Assembly (NCBI GenBank): GCA_956465555.1
Contig: OY101115.1
Location: forward strand, 992,001-1,056,000
DNA: 64,000 nucleotides
Direction: 5' to 3'
From: Nitzschia sp. pyKryTriq1
Lineage: Eukaryota; Bacillariophyta; Bacillariophyceae; Bacillariales; Bacillariaceae
Notes under the pieces: generated by a model
The model's database searches: none
Told to the model about the DNA's origin: nothing
The model's input: the letters and a program-made list of their open reading frames with translations, nothing else
In this document: piece by piece, positions 9,689 through 20,674 of the stretch
Position numbering within the stretch: the stretch's first letter is position 1
Layout: each line of letters starts with the position of its first letter
Program-made: the position numbers and the translations under genes

Positions 9689-10471
9689 TTATACCGATGG
9701 CGCCCCTACCGATGTGTTCTCGGGCGCATCCTCTTCTGGGGCTTCCAAAATTTCCTGCATATTCATAATCTTGACCTCTCCTCTCTCGTTATCTTCATCT
9801 TCTTCGTCTCCTTCGTCGAGTGGTTCCAACACATTTGAGGAGACTTCGCCGCCCGTGGTAATCGAGTTTCCACGAGAAATGTATCCTTCCTCGCGCTTGA
9901 GGTCCGTAAACGCGTGACAATCATCCAAGGTTTCCTCGCTGAGACGCTCGTTGAGCGGTGGCAAGTTCGAGAGGGATTTATTGAGTCTTTCGGTATTGTC
10001 CTGCTGCTCTTTTAAATCCAACTCTAGGAATCCCATTTTATCCGTGAGGAAATCCGAATCAATGCCCAAATCTTCTAGGCTAGAAATCGAGGATCCCCCG
10101 TTGATGGAAGAACCTGCATCATAGGCCGGAGATCGGCTTCCCGAGCGATGCCCTTGAGGAGGGTCCGACTTTCGACGCTTCATCTTCTTGCCGGCTTCCT
10201 TCTCTAACTTGCCTGGGATCTCCAACGTGGAGAAACTTCCCGCAAGGCCCAACTTCGCCGTGTTGATTCGAAGCGGCGGGGTGTATTCTGGTAGGTCAGG
10301 AAATGCATCTCCATCCTCCCTTTGCACCAAATCCTCCTCCCCCAGAGATTTCTCATCATCCGATCGCACTGGCTTCATTGACGCTGTGCTAGTGTCCGTG
10401 GTCACGGTGGTGATTTTATCTGTCGAGATTGAAGTGTCGGTTTTGAGGTTGGCTTCAGTGTCGGAAGTCAT
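9689..10471 (-). CDS. unknown acidic, Ser-rich disordered protein
   Basis: A 260-residue protein from an ATG at 10471. The first 60 residues are Thr/Ser/Asp-rich. A basic Ser-Arg patch sits at about 90-120 (KKMKRRKSDPPQGH, SGSRSPAYDAG). A helical section follows with LEDLGIDSDFLTDKMGFLEL and LNKSLSNLPPLNERLSEETL. The C-terminus is very acidic (DEGDEEDEDNERGE). RRKSDP and SRSP look like kinase substrate sites. No catalytic domain or membrane span. Codon use is even across the frame and the shadow frame opposite is shorter, which supports coding. Function unknown. Confidence 0.6.
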   Translation of the reverse strand: MTSDTEANLKTDTSISTDKITTVTTDTSTASMKPVRSDDEKSLGEEDLVQREDGDAFPDLPEYTPPLRINTAKLGLAGSFSTLEIPGKLEKEAGKKMKRRKSDPPQGHRSGSRSPAYDAGSSINGGSSISSLEDLGIDSDFLTDKMGFLELDLKEQQDNTERLNKSLSNLPPLNERLSEETLDDCHAFTDLKREEGYISRGNSITTGGEVSSNVLEPLDEGDEEDEDNERGEVKIMNMQEILEAPEEDAPENTSVGAPSV

Positions 10472-11282
10472 GGTGTGACTGCTACGTTACGATAATATGT
10501 TATGTTTTTAAAAATCGCACACAGTTTTATTCGTGTGATAGGTCGATGTCAAATAATTAGTGGGGCCCTGCCTTCGTCTGATGGCCCGTTTGATGTTGTT
10601 GTTGTGGTGTGTTGATGAGAATTATGCTCGTTGCTCGTTGATGGCCGGCAGTCAAACAGTCACCCGCAAGAAGAACTCCAATAGCGTCTGTTGCTGCTAC
10701 AGTACTTCTACTGTGGCGTCTGCATGCGGTTGTGTTACAGTTTGCATGCGGTACTTTTGCTACTTGTAGACCACCGTACGAAGAGTCCGGCAAGAGAGTT
10801 TGCACTTCAGCTTGCCGCCGCCGCGCAAGGCGTTCGTCGTCTTCCAAGTGTCGGGTCACTTCATTCTTTCTGCAGGACGAGTGAGTAGATTGCAGTAGAA
10901 ACAGTACCGGTACCTGGTACAGTACGAGTACCGGTAGATGCGAACAGCGAACGTTGGATCCATGTCATCCCGCCTTACATTATCGTGCCGTTGTGCTCTT
11001 TTTTGTTCTTGCAGCAAGAACAAAACAATAAGGGGGGAGTTCGGAGTTCGCCACCTCTTGAATGTGGGGGAGGGGACTACGAGTGCAGTAGCTTTTCCAA
11101 TGTTCTCGCCCCCTCTTCCCCTGCCTGTCTCTTGTCACCACTTGTTTATTTCGTGGCCTTCTGGCTCTTTTTTTGGCAGAACCATGCTAAATCATCGTGG
11201 TACCATCATGACCAAACAACTTGCATCTTCATAGTATCAAAGAAACTGCTATTTATACAGTGCTACTAGCTCTAGTAGAAAT
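10472..11282. other. divergent intergenic region
   Basis: Spacer between the acidic protein (-) and RRP43 (+), carrying a palindromic island at 10895-10937 (gtaccggtacctggtacagtac). On the minus strand near 10780-10860 lies a short coding-like stretch (HLEDDERLARRRQAEVQTLL) with an acceptor-like ctgcag before it. It could be an untranslated or lost exon. Confidence 0.35.
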
Positions 11283-12212
11283 ATGGAGACGACAACGATA
11301 CAGAGCGAGGTGCAGATGGAAAGCAGTAGCGGAGAATACTTGAAACATTGGTTGAAGCTTCCCTCCGACCAGAACGCCAATTTAACGAAATCTTTGGACC
11401 CCGAAGCCTACGTCAAAGCCTATTGGGACGACAAGACGCGTCCTGATGGTCGAATGTTCCCTCAGGCCCGGCATACAAAGGTCGTATCATCATTGCTGAA
11501 ACATTCGGCGGGATCGGCCATGGTAAAACAGGGGGAAACAAAGGTGCTGAGTGCCATGACACTCCAAATTGGACAACCGGCCCCGGATTCACCCGATCAT
11601 GGGGACGTGGTAGTCACCGTGACAACACCCGACCAAACTTCGTCGTCGCATTCCGATGCACTTCAGTCATGGCTGCAACGCATGTTGGATGATCTACTAC
11701 CACCTCGATTGAATCTGATGAGCGGCAAGGCCTGCATCCGACTAGTAGTGACGGTGATGATCTTGCAGGACGATGGTAATTTGCGGGATGTGGCGTTAAT
11801 GGCGTGTATGGCGGCTTGGAAGGACACGGCATTGCCAACAATGGAACACTTGACAGAATATCAAGGGAAGCTTTGGTGGACGGATTCACCGATTACATCA
11901 CTTGATCGAACGCCATCAGTCAATAAAGGAGGTGACGACGAGGATGCTTCTTCGTCCTCGTCCAAAAGCGATTTTCGCATATCTCTTTCCATGGGGGTCT
12001 TGGAGAAAGATGGAAAAGCACTATTTCTGGTGGATCCGTCCTCGGATGAGGCGCCGTTTACCAATGGAAATGTCACTATCGTTGTCACACTGCCGAGCCG
12101 ATCGTTGCAGTTGGAGTATTCTGGCTCAGTACCTTTGACCGCCACAGATGTGGCACTCGCATCGAAAATGGCAGGTGGAAGAGCCGACGAACTATCCAAA
12201 CTATTATTTTAG
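11283..12212 (+). CDS. RRP43: exosome core subunit RRP43 (EXOSC8), RNase PH-like
   Basis: A 309-residue RNase PH-fold subunit of the exosome ring that threads RNA for 3'-5' decay and rRNA/snRNA processing. The N-terminus carries the Rrp41/42/43-type signature: LDPEAYVKAYWDDKTRPDGR, then RHTKVVSSLL, SAMVKQGETKVLSAMTLQIG. The second half keeps the domain core (LMSGKACIRLVVTVMILQDD, DVALMACMAAWKDTALP) and a C-terminal FTNGNVTIVVTLPSRSLQLE. No phosphorolytic active-site Arg/Asp set is apparent, as expected for the inactive eukaryotic ring. An acidic Ser-rich insert (GGDDEDASSSSSKSD) is lineage-specific. RRP42 is the next best alternative. Single exon. Confidence 0.85.
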   Translation: METTTIQSEVQMESSSGEYLKHWLKLPSDQNANLTKSLDPEAYVKAYWDDKTRPDGRMFPQARHTKVVSSLLKHSAGSAMVKQGETKVLSAMTLQIGQPAPDSPDHGDVVVTVTTPDQTSSSHSDALQSWLQRMLDDLLPPRLNLMSGKACIRLVVTVMILQDDGNLRDVALMACMAAWKDTALPTMEHLTEYQGKLWWTDSPITSLDRTPSVNKGGDDEDASSSSSKSDFRISLSMGVLEKDGKALFLVDPSSDEAPFTNGNVTIVVTLPSRSLQLEYSGSVPLTATDVALASKMAGGRADELSKLLF

Positions 12213-12489
12213 AAATTGGAATTGAAATGAAACTGCCGCAAGAATGTGCTTTATTATTTTACAGAAATTGAATAATTGTATCGTAAGGTACCGGTACTTG
12301 GCAGGACCCATTATTTTTTGGGTGGATGGGTCCAAGACGACCCCCTCGCTTTCGAGATCGATTTAATCTTCTGCTTTTCGCTTTTTACTGTCATCCCTGT
12401 TTGAATGAATATTGAAATGCACAGATTAATCTTTATTCCATATTATTATAGAAATTTACAAGGCATGGATGATAAAATCACATATTTTC

Positions 12490-13865
12490 TTACAATTGTC
12501 CGGTGTATTTGAGCATTTGTTGGAACCATTCTTGCGAGATGTCGAATGGCTTTCCTCCCTTGACACGTTCGAATTCGATGGCACGGATGGGGGTTCCTTC
12601 CACGTCTTCGTCTTCTCCCATGCATCCAGAAACTCCAGCAATGGCGGATGCCACTCCCACCTTGGCGCAAGCTCCAATCAATTCACGGTCGAATTCATTG
12701 GCAGCTGCTGATCGGCCAAAATATCCCGACTTTTGTACAAGAGTCTTTTCGGCACCAACAGTCTCGGCCAAGTGCTTGGCGAAATATTGTCCAGGGTTGA
12801 TCTTGGCAAGTGTAACGTGACCAAAGGCGTCGCGGGGGACTTCCTCACCGTGCGCTTCCATATCACGGACAATTTCCTCAACACCAGTTCCCTCACCAAA
12901 GAAAACATTGACACAGCCGAATTCGTCCATGACCTTTTTGAGACGAGCACCTTCGGCGACCAAGTCCAGTTTGAGTTCGGGAATCCAAATGGCGTGCACA
13001 TCACGAGAAGCGCGAGAAGAGGGGAAAAGGGGGCTGGCAAATTTTTGGTTGGACACAATTTCATGGTAGTAATAGGCCGTCTTGGACGTCAAATATCCCG
13101 AGTCACGTCCCATGCACTCGTGAAGGATCAACATGCGGGGATTGGCGGTACTTTCATTGACCACATTCTCGAAGAAAATGGCTCCCTGCTTGGCGGCAGT
13201 GTCGGCTCCGAACGTTTGCTTGATGGGGTAGACGTCGTTGTCAACGGTCTTGGGCATACCAACGACGATGACCTTTCCACCGTGTTGTTCCAAAATATAT
13301 TTGGAAAGCTCGGCAGCTTGCGTGTTGGTGTCGTCTCCTCCAATTGTGTGAAGCACGTGAACTTCGTCCTTGATGAGGCGCTGGGCGGCGACCTCAAGGG
13401 GGGTCTCTCCGTCCTTGACGAACCCACGCTTCAAGCAATCAGCCGCGTTGGTCAACTGTAGTTCATTTAGATTAAAGCAGAGTTGAGCGAAGAAATAAGA
13501 GGGTAAGTTATGACTTGCTCGGATGAATGAATCGTGCCGTTAGTCACACGGTCGTTGGTGGCCTGACCACCTCGACAGCGACGCACCTTGACTCGAGAGT
13601 TTCCGATGGGAGATCCGCCAAGGAAGTTCAAGGCTTCCATGCCAGCCCAATCAGCTTCGGGGACGAGGAAGGAGTCTCCGATGAGGACTCCCTTGTATCC
13701 GTCTTTGTACATGCGAAGTGTAAGCCCGGAAATCTCACCGGCCTTGAGGGCTTCAACCCAGTATTTGGCCAGCTGGCTGACGCTGGAACTCAAGCACGGA
13801 GCAAGACCTCCAGAGGTCATCATGGCGACATTAACGTGCTTTCCTTTGAGGGTAAAATCAGTCAT
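12490..13865 (-). CDS. PFP: pyrophosphate-type phosphofructokinase
   Basis: Transfers phosphate to fructose 6-phosphate in glycolysis. Exon 1 is 13587-13865 (ATG at 13865, MTDFTLKGKHVNVAMMTSGG); exon 2 is 12490-13455. The 131-bp intron (GTGCGT...CTACAG) splices GNSRVK onto LTNAADCLKRG in phase 0, giving 414 residues. The active-site loop is GGDDTNTQAAEL with the second Asp that marks PPi rather than ATP use, and the phosphoryl-transfer loop is MPKTVDNDVYPIKQTFG, whose Lys also marks the PPi type. ECMGRDSGYLT binds the sugar phosphate. No plastid presequence is seen, so cytosolic. The start region SGGLAPCLSS replaces the usual GGxxPGxN. A separate upstream open frame to 14234 is 5' UTR. Confidence 0.9.
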
Positions 13866-14634
13866 GGTGGAAAGGGTTCGGTAGAGGTGAAAGGATCGGT
13901 AGAGCACTTTGCGAAAGTGATGGAAAATCTTTTTTATGATGGTTGATGGTTGGTCGTCGTCGTGAGAAATATAATCAATCACCCGTCGTCGTGTTGTCGA
14001 TGATGGTCGCTGCGGTTCTCTCGATGCCGTGCTTCGCGTCTTTGGTTTTTCTTCGCCTTGGTGCAGAATACCTTCTTCTCGCGCGCCGGCAGATTTGATT
14101 GGTGGAACACGCCCGCCGAAAGCATTCCTCGGGTAGAACTGCGGCCATTCGTGGAGCAGAAGGTGGTTGCTTGCCTTCCAGGTGGAGCCTCGCCCTACAG
14201 GAGAAAAATAGCCAATAACGAAATCGTTAAACACTGTCCTTGATGAAATATTATTAATCTCGTGTTATCGTACTATCGTCCTATAACGTTGACGACTGTC
14301 TGTCCTCTGCGGAACAATGAATAAAGAAGAATCTCGCTTCTTAAATCACAAGTTTCGCTGTGGTACATACGGGTACCCAACACCATTGGCAAAACACATC
14401 TGCTCGCAGCAAAAAGGTATCTTTATTTATCACAAGATTCTCTGCTCATAATTTTGAACTTTCGTCGAAGAATCTATTTTTGATCCTGTCGATGGTGGAA
14501 ATGTTGCTATTGTAGGCAAACCATTCACTTCATTGAACGATAACGTTGTGTAAAGCACGTCTATGCAATATGGAAATACATCAACAAGCGATCAAAACTA
14601 AGAAATCTCTAGTTGTAGAGTAATACATACCTAT
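13866..14634. other. PFP upstream region and spacer to HYOU1
   Basis: Contains the PFP 5' UTR/promoter and then the 3' flank of the HYOU1-type gene. Open frames here lack ATG-led domains. No other gene seen. Confidence 0.45.
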
Positions 14635-17600
14635 TTATAGTTCGTCGTCGCCGTCTTCCGTCTTTTCCTCGTCGGCCTTTTCTTCGCCTTCCTCCTTCGA
14701 AGACGAATCCTCGTCAGTCTTGTTTTCGTCATCTTCTGTCTTCTCGTCGGACGAAGACTCCTCCCCTTCAGGACTTGTTTTGTTTTCGGCCTTGTCGCTT
14801 TCTTCCTCTTTCTTCACTGGTTTGGGCTTGGGCTTCTTGCTGAGTTTGTTCATCAGTCGTTCCATGGCCTTGCTCAGAAGTGGTACCTCTTCACTGGTGA
14901 AGGCAGGATCTTCATGTAGTTTCTTTCCATCCTGTGCGTCCAACTTTTCTTGGATCCACTTCGTAATTTCATCTGCCTTGGCCTTGACTTCCTCTCTTTC
15001 TTCTTCGGTGATATGGGGCATCGAAGTCTCCCACTTCTTCAGAATCTCTTCGACCTTGGAAAGTTTCTCGTTCATCGCGGCGATCGCTTCAGGTCGTGCG
15101 GTCAACTCGTTCATGCGGAACCAAATCTTTTCGGCGGGTTCCGAAAGCTTCTTGTATTTTTCTTGCATGGTTTCCAAGTCAGCGTCAGACGCTTCAAAGT
15201 CCAGCCAGTCGGTCATCTCGGATGCCAGCTGAGTGATCTCTTCGCGTTGCTCTTCCGTCGATACCTTGTTAACCTTTTCTTCGTGGTCGATCAGTCTATT
15301 CTTGATCAAGTAGCAGTAGCCCTCTACCCTATTGCGTGCAGCCTCGAGTTCGACTCGCTCCTTGTCCTTACGCAATAGCTCATCGAGCTTGGCCTTGGAT
15401 TCAGCAAAGATTTCTTTAGACATGGGCTGAACCTTACTGACGTAGTACTTTTCAACAACCAGTGCCTTCTTGTGCGTCCTCTTCTTCTCCTGTACATGCG
15501 GAACAAAAGCAGGTTTGGTCCGACGAAAACCAAACAGCTGAACAATGAGTGTAAACTCCTAGAAGTTGTCAACAAGCAACTGAGACAATCAAAACGTACC
15601 TTTTCAACAAGCTTGGTCTTCTTTTCTTTCTTTTTCTTTTTCTTTTCATCCTTCTTTTCGCCCTCTGGTTCGGCTTCGGCATCCGAGCTTTCCTCTCCGT
15701 CGTCGGTCTTTTTATCTCCTTCCTCGGGAGTCTCCTCGGTTTTGCGTTCGGCGCTTTCAGATTCAGCCGACGCGTCGTCTTCGGCCTTCGTTTCAGGCTC
15801 GGCTGCCTCATCCTCGTCTTCCACTTCTACTTCCTCCTCGACAGTGTAGGTTTCCTCCACGGCGGCCTCGGCCTTTACAAGCTCAGTGATGCCACTCTGG
15901 CTGAGTTCAAACTGCAAGGAAACCTTGGGCTTGCCGAGTCCTTTTTCTTCCATTTCCTTTGCAAACTCAGCAACGCCCGAAATCTTGTATCGCTGGAGTT
16001 CCGCACTGAACAGACAGTAAACAAAGAGTAGGTGAGAAATCAAACTCGTTTGGGCTGCAGCATGGTGACTAACACAAAAAACCTACAAAGCTCCTTCTGG
16101 TAGCGTCTCGGGGTCAGCGTAATCGAGAGCGCAGTGAAAATCGGCATCATGGGTGAAGGCAATGGTCTTCTTAACTCCAAATTTTCCGAGGGCCTTAAAG
16201 ATGGTTGCTTCCTTGAACCAAGGTTCTTCGCCATCCTTCGAGTCCACTTCCTCCATATTGTTCAGGGTAATTTTAACTGGGAACGGGTTGATATCAGTCA
16301 AACCCACGTTTCGAACACGGAAGGCGGTCGAAATGTTAGCTCCAAAAAAGGAAGCTCCCAGGGCCATACTTTCATCCGAGTTGATGTGCAAACCAAGTTC
16401 CTTGCCACCCAAGGCTGCCGACAAGTCGGCTTGGACCTTAGGAACACGCATTCCTCCTCCAATAAGTTCAATCTCATCGATATCGTCCAAAGTCAAATTG
16501 GCCATCTTGATTGCCTTGTGGACAGGTGCTACAGCACGCGCCATCAAATCGTCGCAAAGTTCTTCGAACTGATCACGATTGATGTGCATGGCAAGCGACA
16601 AGTCATCATGCAAAGAATCCAAGTGAACAGGAATCTCTTGGTTGGCCGATAGCACGTGCTTGACCTTGTTGGCTTGCAGGCGGATCTTCGTCATGGCGCG
16701 GGGGATGTCACGGACGTCCTTATTGTGCCCACGGGCCTTTCTCCATTCACGGTTGAAGTGGTCTGCCATGTAGTCCACCAAACGGTTATCGAATGCTTGT
16801 CCACCCAAGGTCTGATCCCAAGCCTTACCCAAGACCTCAATCGAGCCGACGGTCTTCATCTTCTTTGAATATTTGCTCTCAGGGACTTCGTAGGAGTGGT
16901 ACTTGATGACACTAACCTGCAACGCGCTGCCACCCAAGTTGTAAAAGAGATAAATTTTAGGCTCCTCAAAGGTTTTGTCCATGCCAAAGTTCAGCGCTGC
17001 CGCAGTATTTTCTTCAATGAGACCCAAGACCTTGAATTCTGCCAAGGCAGCGGCATCCAAGTATGCTTGACGCTCAACCTGGGTGGCGAATGAAGGGACC
17101 GTCAAGACACAGTCCTGCACGCTAGATAATTCATTTCCCTTCTCCTTTCCATAGGCAATGGTCATTTCTTCGGCATGTCTCAACACCATTGAAATGAGTT
17201 CCTCGGGTGTGTACGATTCCTTTCCGTCCACCATGATGTAAAGTCCATTTCGAGTTTCGTTGAACTTGGGTGTCAATGGAAAGTGACGATCAGTCAAAAC
17301 CTACAGTACGAACACGACGGCGACTGATGCGTGAGATCACGGACGAATCATTTGCAAATAATACAACAAAGAGTTGGCCGTTCTAGATGCATCCTATGAC
17401 GTACCTTCACGGCTGGGTGGTTCTCATCGCGTCCAAGCATGACCGACATACCAGAAGGTGTCTTCGTTGGTTTTCGGGCCAACAGACTACTTGCGTCTGA
17501 ACCGAAGAAGCGACTGTCTTGGTCGAAAAGTACCATTTGTTCAGTCTTTCTCTTAGAATGCAAGTTGGTGACAATTTCCAAGGGCGCTCCTCTTTGAACC

Positions 17601-17722
17601 AAAGCCACCTTCATGTAGAGCGATCCGAGGTCCACTCCTAGAATCGCTTTGGCAGAAACGCAAGAAATCAAGCTTCCTGCCAACCAGAGCAACGTGCTCC
17701 ACGCTGAAATTGAAATCTTCAT
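14635..17722 (-). CDS. HYOU1: ER HSP110/GRP170-type chaperone, HYOU1/LHS1
   Basis: A 930-residue luminal HSP70 relative that acts as nucleotide-exchange factor for BiP and holds unfolded clients. Four exons: 17405-17722, 16087-17300, 15600-16005, 14635-15489, with introns of 104, 81 and 110 bp (GTACGT, GTAGGT, GTACGT donors) joining in phases 0, 2, 0. A signal peptide (MKISISAWSTLLWLAGSLIS, then CVSA) precedes the ATPase start ILGVDLGSLYMKVALVQRG. Other HSP70 ATPase motifs are LGLIEENTAAALNFG and IELIGGGMRVPKVQ. The loop region is very acidic (EEEVEVEDEDEAAEPE) with Lys runs, as in GRP170. The protein ends GDDEL, an HDEL-like ER retention tail. Animal HYOU1 is about 1000 residues. Confidence 0.93.
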
Positions 17723-18229
17723 GGTATGGTTTCCCCTCACTTTTCAGGCAAAGACAACACAAGCTTCTCCAAATCGCTTTCAGATAGCTAGCAAACGGGC
17801 TCCCAAGCAGCAACGATGTCTGATGTGTTGGAATTTTGAGCAGGTTTGGAAAGATGAGCAATGGGTCAGTGGTCAACAATACCGTACCGGTAGTCGCCGC
17901 CGTCTCCATACGTGAATCTCTTCTCACTTCCATCATCATCGACCACCGACCCATCGACGGCTGTGGTGCACCGACCGAAAACGTGGGGCAGGAATGACGA
18001 CGATGACGAAAGCGAAAAAGAACTCGGTCGAAAAACGTCACGTGGAGACGGCAGTCGTGCGACGTACGTACTGTAAAGTCGTACGAGTCAACTTTAGAGA
18101 TTCATGCATCATCAACTTTCATCGACGATAGGCTAACAAAAAACATGCTTCCCTTTACACCAAAACACAAAACATCATGACTCATGATATTGCCACAACC
18201 CACAAGATCTATTCAACGACACTGTCAAC
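17723..18229. other. divergent promoter region, HYOU1 / lumenal thioredoxin
   Basis: About 500 bp head-to-head spacer between the ER chaperone and the plastid-lumen thioredoxin. It contains the bZIP-type site listed separately and a single accggtag word near 17883. No gene seen. Confidence 0.5.
18035..18045. promoter_or_regulatory. possible bZIP / unfolded-protein-response element
   Basis: The 11-mer ACGTCACGTGG (reverse CCACGTGACGT) fuses a G-box CACGTG with a TGACGT half, a form bound by bZIP factors of the XBP1/ATF6/bZIP60 class. It lies about 310 bp upstream of the HYOU1 start. Animal and plant GRP170 and BiP genes are controlled by such elements; activity here is inferred. Confidence 0.35.
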
Positions 18230-18880
18230 ATGGCCTGCTATTCAAGTTTACTCTCGATATACCTTCTTCTCGTGGTATTTCCGTTTCAATCTCTCTCATT
18301 GAATAGCGAGGGACCAAAGACAACACGACGGCAATGGCTGCAGAATTCTTTGGCTTCAGCAGGAGCTGCTGCTGTTATTGTACCGGTAGCAGCCGGAGGA
18401 GGATCGGCATCGGTCCTGGGAGAGCAGTCTGCCAACGCTGCACCACCAATTTCTGTCATTGCAGAAGAGCTAGGATATTTTCCCGTGCAGAACAAAGAAG
18501 GGCAGGTGATGTACATTCCCAAAAAAGTTCAACGTAAATCGACTGATCAAGCGATCGAATTGGCAAAAGTGATGAAAGAAAAGGGCGTGACCATGTACGG
18601 AGCCTATTGGTGCCCGCATTGCTCTCGTCAGAAAGAGCTATTTGGCAAGGAAGCATGGGGGTATATTAATTATGTGGAGTGCTCTCCTAAAGGTTACGGA
18701 TTCAAAGGAATGTGCAAGAACGTAGACGGCTACCCAACATTTCAAGACAAACGAGCCAGGATTAACTTTAGTGGAGAACGGCCTCTGGAGTTTTTGGCTC
18801 AGGAAGTGGGCTTCAAAGGGTTCGATCCTTCGCTGGAAGATGCGGTGCCAATGATTGGGACCGCGTGTCGACTAAGGTAG
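18230..18880 (+). CDS. Tat-targeted CPHC thioredoxin-fold protein, LTO1-like
   Basis: A 216-residue protein with a three-part presequence: a hydrophobic signal peptide (LLSIYLLLVVFPFQSLSL), a short transit-like stretch, then a twin-arginine signal TTRRQWLQNSLASAGAAAVI ending near ANA-AP, as for thylakoid-lumen proteins in complex plastids. The mature part has a thioredoxin fold with active site MYGAYWCPHCSRQKELFGKE and the following INYVECSPKGYGFKGMCKN. This resembles the soluble domain of LTO1, which in land plants and cyanobacteria is fused to a VKOR membrane domain. No VKOR span is present here, so a separate partner would be needed. Likely role: disulphide formation in lumen proteins of the photosynthetic complexes. 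Confidence 0.8.
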   Translation: MACYSSLLSIYLLLVVFPFQSLSLNSEGPKTTRRQWLQNSLASAGAAAVIVPVAAGGGSASVLGEQSANAAPPISVIAEELGYFPVQNKEGQVMYIPKKVQRKSTDQAIELAKVMKEKGVTMYGAYWCPHCSRQKELFGKEAWGYINYVECSPKGYGFKGMCKNVDGYPTFQDKRARINFSGERPLEFLAQEVGFKGFDPSLEDAVPMIGTACRLR

Positions 18881-18945
18881 TAAACAAAGAGTACGGTTTG
18901 AAGAATCAAAGTAGAATAGATGGACTTGAAAAAGGATACAATACT

Positions 18946-19775
18946 CTAGTTGGCTTCGTCAAGGTAATCCTGAATCTGTTCAGGCGTCAAGATACTAAAT
19001 TTCCCGTTGCGGACAACACCCACTTCGATATTGTCACAGTTCATTTCTCCCTCGAAACCCTCTCGCAACGTCAGCAAGGCTGTGTGGATGGCATCTTCCA
19101 GTTCCATATCTTCGGTGAAACGCTTTTCCAAAAAGTTCTTCGCATTGACGTAGTTCTTGCCAATCGCAGTAGCCTTCCATGAAAAGTATGCCCCCGAAGG
19201 ATCGACCTGGTATAGTCGAGGAGTGCCATCCCCGTCAACACCGCCAATCAGGAGCGAGATACCAAAAGGACGGACACCACCCCGCTGCGTATATTCCTGC
19301 ATGACTCCTGCCACCTGCTTCACGAGCTGCGATACTGGCTGCACCTCACCATAGGTCGTCAAGTAGACTTGAGATGATTTGCGGGCTTTTTGGACTGTAG
19401 ATTTGGATTTCAGGTAAGTGTGATGACAAGTGAGCAAATAATGTTAGTCTATGGCAGTGCTCCACCTCGAGTCAAGAAACGGTCCCCGCAATCTGCAATC
19501 GGTGCAATGCACTTACCCAAAACACGATAATCAGGTCCAACACCGGCGTAACACACTCCACTTGACGGAGTCAACAATTCCACCTTGTGGACATGAGCGA
19601 CGTCCACCAATTCGCTTGTCAACTTCTTGTCCGTAGCGATCACCACGCCATCCTTGGCGCAGATACCAAGAGAAGTCCGACCATTGGCAACCGCATTCAA
19701 GGCGTACTCAATCTGCAGCAATTTACCCGTTCGGGAAAATGTTGTAAGTGAAAAGCTGTAAGCTGAGTCTCCCAT
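18946..19775 (-). CDS. PSMA2: 20S proteasome subunit alpha-2
   Basis: Two exons, 19517-19775 and 18946-19394, with a 122-bp intron (GTAAGT...CTACAG) splitting one codon after one base and restoring [15 protein letters not shown]; total 235 residues against 234 in human. The N-terminal gate sequence ([20 protein letters not shown], then [11 protein letters not shown]) is the alpha-ring signature and matches alpha-2 closely. [20 protein letters not shown] and [20 protein letters not shown] are alpha-2-specific. [20 protein letters not shown] closes the conserved core. A structural, non-catalytic ring subunit. It lies tail to tail with the lumenal thioredoxin gene, 65 bp apart. Confidence 0.95.
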
Positions 19776-20674
19776 GGTGATGCTGATTGAATGAAAGGCA
19801 AACTTTGATATTAGAGACGATCTGCTAAAACGTCAAGGGTCCAACAAAATCAAGATGGATCATTGTGGGTAGTCTCCGCCATATATTATTGACATTGCGG
19901 ATGATCCGTCGTTGCTCCGCGCAGTGCATCGAACCGAGACGACGCCAAACGAAGGACAGCCAGCAAAGAGAAGTGGAAATGGTGAGACACACCCAACGAT
20001 TCAGCCTACATAACAATTATCGAATAATCCGAATGAAAGAGAAAATCACGCATCATCATCGGTCGGTCGACTGGCAGACCTTGGGGAGGGAGTCGTCGTT
20101 GGCGCAGGAGCCAACCAGCCCCCAACTCTCTCGGACATTCTAGACCGATGAATATTAGTACATAGTTTGGTCGACTTCTGGTCTGTCCGTATCTCGTCGG
20201 GGGTGCGAACGTCCAAGGAAGGCAAAGGAGCCGGCAAATAAGAGCGAAGCCCAAGCAAGATCAACCAAGAACAAAGCATTCGTTCGTAAAGCAAAAGATA
20301 AAACAAAACATGGGGGGCATGATTGGAATAATGATTTTGCGAATTCCTCCATGCTGTCTCCTCATAGCTGCTACTAGTAGAGCAGATCCTCCTGCTGGTT
20401 GACGTTTCAGAAGAATGCTGCTGTCAACAGCTGGTAGTAAAGTAGTAGTCTGTAGTACAGTAGCTCCCCGGCCCCCTAATACCAATGGGAACCAAATCTA
20501 TTACTGTCTAATAGTACTGCTTTATGTATTGCTTATTAGTGTTAAGAATCTAGTAGAACTCGAGCGGCAACTACGCTTTAGATCGAGAAATCGAGTGTTG
20601 ACTTAAAGTACTAGTAGTTTTAGGATAGTTGGAAAGAAATGCGGATTGCTGCTGTAGTATAAGCAAACATACGA
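19776..20674. other. intergenic
   Basis: PSMA2 promoter side, then sequence with stop-rich frames. A ctagtag/gtagtag-rich block occupies about 20370-20480. No gene or RNA seen. Confidence 0.45.

Noticed and set aside
10557-10859. Minus-strand frame with an Arg-rich start
   Set aside because: Begins at GTG, and only its first 30 residues look coding; at best a lost or untranslated exon.
4759-19775. Proteasome/proteostasis gene cluster (RPN13, HYOU1, PSMA2)
   Set aside because: The genes are separated by unrelated genes and lie in mixed contexts; proximity is most simply chance.
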